Shown here: piece after piece, positions 61,601-64,000 of the stretch
How positions within the stretch are numbered: the first letter of the stretch is position 1
Layout: each line of letters starts with the position of its first letter
From: Brucellaceae bacterium
GTDB taxonomy: Bacteria > Pseudomonadota > Alphaproteobacteria > Rhizobiales > Rhizobiaceae
DNA: 64,000 bases
NCBI GenBank assembly: GCA_020637775.1
Contig: JACKJV010000006.1
Coordinates: 1-64,000, forward strand
Direction of reading: 5' to 3'
The notes under the pieces: model-generated
Database searches by the model: none
Told to the model about the DNA's origin: nothing
Seen by the model: the letters and a program-made list of their open reading frames with translations, nothing else
Position numbers and translations under genes: made by a program

Positions 61601-62522
61601 CCGGCTGATGACGGCGCGGGCGCTGCTTTACACGGAAATGGTGGTGGCCGATGCCGCCATACATGGACCGCGCGCGCGCCTGCTGGGCTTTGACGTGGCG
61701 GAGCATCCGGTCGCGGTGCAGCTCGGTGGCTCGGACCCGGACAAGCTGGCCGAGGCGGCACGCATTTGCGAGGGCTTCGGCTATGACGAGATCAACCTGA
61801 ATGTCGGCTGTCCCTCCGACCGGGTGCAATCGGGCACGTTCGGTGCCTGCCTGATGCTGACGCCGGATGTCGTGGCGCGAAGCGTCGCGGCCATGAAGGC
61901 GGCGGTCTCCATTCCCGTCACGGTGAAGTGCCGGATCGGCGTGGACGACCAGAATCCGGAAGAGGCGCTCGACCGGCTTGCCGGATTCGTACACGGCGAG
62001 GGCGCCGATGCGTTGTGGGTGCATGCCCGGAAGGCCTGGCTCAAGGGTTTGAGCCCGAAGGAAAACAGGGACATCCCGCCGCTTGACCATGACCGGGTTC
62101 ACCGGCTCAAGGCGCGCTATCCCGGCTGGTTCATCGGCATCAATGGCGGAATCGTTTCACTGGACATGGCGCGCGACGAACTGGACCATGTCGACGGCGT
62201 GATGCTGGGGCGCGCGGCCTATCAGCAGCCGGACATCCTTTGGGGCGCCGACGCCCTGCTGGACGGAGCGGCGTCCCGCGCGCCGGACTATCCGGGACTC
62301 ATCGACGCCATGGCGGAGTATTGCGCGGCCCATATCGCCGGCGGCGGGCGGCTCGGCCATGTCACGCGGCACATGGTGGGCCTGTTTCACGGCATGCCGG
62401 GTTCCCGGCGCTGGCGCCAGATCCTGTCGACAGAGGCGGTGAAGCCCGGCGCCGGGCCGGAGGTGCTGCGCGAGGCCTTCGCGGCAGTGGACTGGCAGGG
62501 CGCCTGCTTGCCGGCAGCCTAG
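61503..62522 (+). CDS. dusA: tRNA-dihydrouridine synthase A
   Basis: A 339-residue flavoenzyme that reduces uridine 20/20a in tRNA. SVAPMLDWTDRHCRYFHR, EINLNVGCPSDRVQSGTFGACL (active-site Cys), VKCRIGVDD, VHARKAW and the C-terminal GRAAYQQP. The protein starts at GTG 61503, and the first 13 or so residues are probably supplied by ICE sequence, so expression may now depend on an ICE promoter. It is the chromosomal target of the element. Confidence 0.93.
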   Translation: MAEKYKKQDISRASRLSVAPMLDWTDRHCRYFHRLMTARALLYTEMVVADAAIHGPRARLLGFDVAEHPVAVQLGGSDPDKLAEAARICEGFGYDEINLNVGCPSDRVQSGTFGACLMLTPDVVARSVAAMKAAVSIPVTVKCRIGVDDQNPEEALDRLAGFVHGEGADALWVHARKAWLKGLSPKENRDIPPLDHDRVHRLKARYPGWFIGINGGIVSLDMARDELDHVDGVMLGRAAYQQPDILWGADALLDGAASRAPDYPGLIDAMAEYCAAHIAGGGRLGHVTRHMVGLFHGMPGSRRWRQILSTEAVKPGAGPEVLREAFAAVDWQGACLPAA

Positions 62523-62523
62523 A

Positions 62524-62563
62524 GTTTGCGACCGGAGCGAACCGGCCCGCTCCGGTCGCAAAC
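62524..62563 (+). terminator. Strong hairpin after dusA
   Basis: A perfect 15-bp stem gtttgcgaccggagc/gctccggtcgcaaac with a 10-nt loop starts two bases after the dusA stop. There is no T run, so it may be a bidirectional or Rho-assisted terminator or a dispersed repeat. Confidence 0.6.
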
Positions 62564-62633
62564 CGCGCCAATACTTTACATGTTCACGGGAACGGGCTAG
62601 CGGACACGCCATGTCCGGCGTGGAGGGGAAACC

Positions 62634-63458
62634 ATGGGCGACTTGCCATTGATGGAACTGCTGTCCTTCGCGGCAGCCGGAATCGCGGTTGGCCTGGTGG
62701 CGGGTATCCTGGCCGGCGTGTTCGGCATTGGCGGCGGCGCGGTCATGGTACCGGTATTCTACCAGGCCCTTGGCGCCATTGGCGTGGACGAGAGCGTGCG
62801 CATGCACATCGCAGTCGGCACGTCGCTCGCCATCATCGTGCCGACGTCGCTGCGTTCCTTCCAGGCGCATTACCGGCGCAATGCCGTCGACACGGCGCTG
62901 CTGAAGAGCTTCCTCATTCCGGTGCCGGCCGGCGTCGTGCTGGCATCGCTCGTGGCGGCGGCGATTTCCAGTGCCGGGCTTCGCGCGATTTTCGGCTGCA
63001 TCGCCATTGTCGTTGCGCTCCGGCTGCTGCTCAACCGCGAGCATTGGCGGATCGGCTCCGAGATCCCCGGAAATCCGGTGCGCGCGATTGTCGGGCTCGT
63101 CCTGGGCTTCCTGTCCACGCTGATGGGCATTGGCGGCGGCGTGCTGAACAACACGTTCATGACGGTGTTCGGCCGGCCGATGCATCAGGCGGTCGCTACG
63201 TCATCGGGCGTGGGCGTGCTGATCTCCATTCCCGGTGTCCTGGGTTATGTATGGGCAGGCTGGGGCGACCCGAACCTTCCGCTCGGCTCCACCGGTTTCG
63301 TCAACTGGATCGCGGTTGCCTGCATCATACCGGTGACGATGCTGGCCGCGCCGCTGGGCGTTCGCGTGGCCCATGCGGTGAGCAAGCGGCAGCTTGAAAT
63401 CGCCTTCGGCATCTTCCTGCTGATCGTTGCGGCGCGGTTCTTCTTCAGCCTGACATGA
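62634..63458 (+). CDS. TauE/SafE-family sulfite/anion exporter
   Basis: A 274-residue membrane protein with eight or so hydrophobic segments. Two internal repeats start with the typical GILAGVFGIGGGAVMVP and FLSTLMGIGGGVLNNTFM motifs. The family exports sulfite or sulfoacetate-type anions; the substrate cannot be told from sequence. Chromosomal, downstream of dusA. Confidence 0.9.
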   Translation: MGDLPLMELLSFAAAGIAVGLVAGILAGVFGIGGGAVMVPVFYQALGAIGVDESVRMHIAVGTSLAIIVPTSLRSFQAHYRRNAVDTALLKSFLIPVPAGVVLASLVAAAISSAGLRAIFGCIAIVVALRLLLNREHWRIGSEIPGNPVRAIVGLVLGFLSTLMGIGGGVLNNTFMTVFGRPMHQAVATSSGVGVLISIPGVLGYVWAGWGDPNLPLGSTGFVNWIAVACIIPVTMLAAPLGVRVAHAVSKRQLEIAFGIFLLIVAARFFFSLT

Positions 63459-63467
63459 GGGGCGCGC

Positions 63468-63983
63468 TCAATCGCGCAGGATGAGCCGGTCGCGGCGGAT
63501 GTCCAGCCCGTCCAGCGTGTTGAGGTAGTTCATGCCCAGCAGGCTCTGCCCGAGACCGGAACTGCGGGCGACAAGAACGGGCAGCGATTGGCGGCGTATC
63601 GTGCCGATTTCGATCTCGTCGATGCGGGCGCGGGCCGCCTCGGTGCGGCCGTTGGCGGTCTGGATCGGCATGGTATAGGCGAGCGCACCGACATCGATGC
63701 CCACGGCCGCCGCGTCACGCTCGGTCAGGACGGTGCTGGTGGCGCCCGTGTCGACGAGCAGGCGCAGGGGGTGGCCGTTGACACGGGCGTCGACCTCGAA
63801 ATGGCCGGAATCGGACCGCATGACCATGATGGCGTGGCCGTCCTCGCCCGTCATCGCGATGGGACTGCCCGGCACCAGCCCGCCGGTGATGCGGCTTGCC
63901 ACGTCCTGCATTTCAAAGCGGTATTGATAGCCGGCGACCAGGACCAGAAGGAGGGCAAGCCAGATGGCGATGCTTCGCGTCAC
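63468..63983 (-). CDS. Retropepsin-like aspartic protease (TIGR02281/clan AA)
   Basis: A 171-residue protein with an N-terminal membrane anchor (IAIWLALLLVLVAGY) and the aspartic protease site LLVDTGATSTVLTERDA, then SLLGMNYLNTLDGL. This bitopic single-domain protease is typical of alphaproteobacteria. It starts at GTG 63983, near the end of the window. Converges with the TauE gene. Confidence 0.85.
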   Translation of the reverse strand: MTRSIAIWLALLLVLVAGYQYRFEMQDVASRITGGLVPGSPIAMTGEDGHAIMVMRSDSGHFEVDARVNGHPLRLLVDTGATSTVLTERDAAAVGIDVGALAYTMPIQTANGRTEAARARIDEIEIGTIRRQSLPVLVARSSGLGQSLLGMNYLNTLDGLDIRRDRLILRD

Positions 63984-64000
63984 ATTCGAAAAACGCCCTG

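Noticed and set aside
1..64000. CRISPR arrays, rRNA or tRNA genes, insertion sequences
   Set aside because: No regularly spaced repeats, no rRNA or tRNA-like stretches and no transposase-like protein were seen in the window.

Overview
The window is the right-hand part of an integrative and conjugative element (ICE) in the chromosome of an alphaproteobacterium, probably Hyphomicrobiales or a close relative. The evidence is high GC, ICEMlSym/Tn4371-style transfer genes, and a chromosomal flank of dusA, a TauE/SafE transporter and an alphaproteobacterial-type retropepsin-like protease. The left end of the ICE lies outside the window. The right end is at about 61.4-61.6 kb, where a divergent tyrosine integrase abuts the 5' end of dusA, a known ICE and prophage insertion site.

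Layout. 1-6.1 kb: ICE maintenance genes (ArdC-type antirestriction tail, DUF2958, a 708-aa ParB-like protein, Toprim protein, DUF2493). 6.2-8.35 kb: a decayed stretch with two frameshifted genes (membrane protein, ssb). 8.5-10.0 kb: a transfer switch resembling QseC/QseM/FseA of Mesorhizobium ICEs, including a probable +1 frameshift that fuses a DUF6499 and a DUF2285 ORF. 10.3-11.2 kb: a HEPN protein. 11.5-18.0 kb: rdfS-like excisionase, repA, parA, DUF2840, traF, DUF736, lytic transglycosylase, relaxase. 46.3-48.8 kb: traG and a ribbon-helix-helix gene. 49.4-50.3 kb: an AT-richer LysR gene. 50.5-60.1 kb: trbBCDEJKLFGI and DUF2274. 60.3-61.4 kb: integrase. 61.5-64 kb: chromosome.

The 28-kb cargo between relaxase and traG (18.0-46.3 kb) appears to encode complete aerobic mineralisation of toluene. 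A four-component diiron toluene-4-monooxygenase (tmoABCDEF) would make p-cresol. An OmpW porin and two unusual accessory genes (luciferase-domain protein, XylT-like ferredoxin) follow it. A CreHIJ-like module would then work on phosphorylated intermediates: a two-subunit PEP-synthase-like aryl kinase, a P450 with its own ferredoxin and reductase, two paralogous HD phosphohydrolases, an alcohol dehydrogenase and an aldehyde dehydrogenase. Together these would convert p-cresol to 4-hydroxybenzoate. PobA then gives protocatechuate, and PcaHG-B-C-D-IJ-F leads to acetyl-CoA and succinyl-CoA. Each block has a local regulator: a MEDS-SARP protein, IclR, PcaQ-like LysR and an AraC-type PobR.

Regulation. 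The tmo operon and the P450/cre operon share an upstream pair of ACCAAAG heptamers with 11-bp periodicity, the geometry used by SARP activators. The SARP-like gene lies between the two operons, so it is the obvious candidate to co-activate both. Functional assignments come from reading motifs and gene context. No database search was possible.
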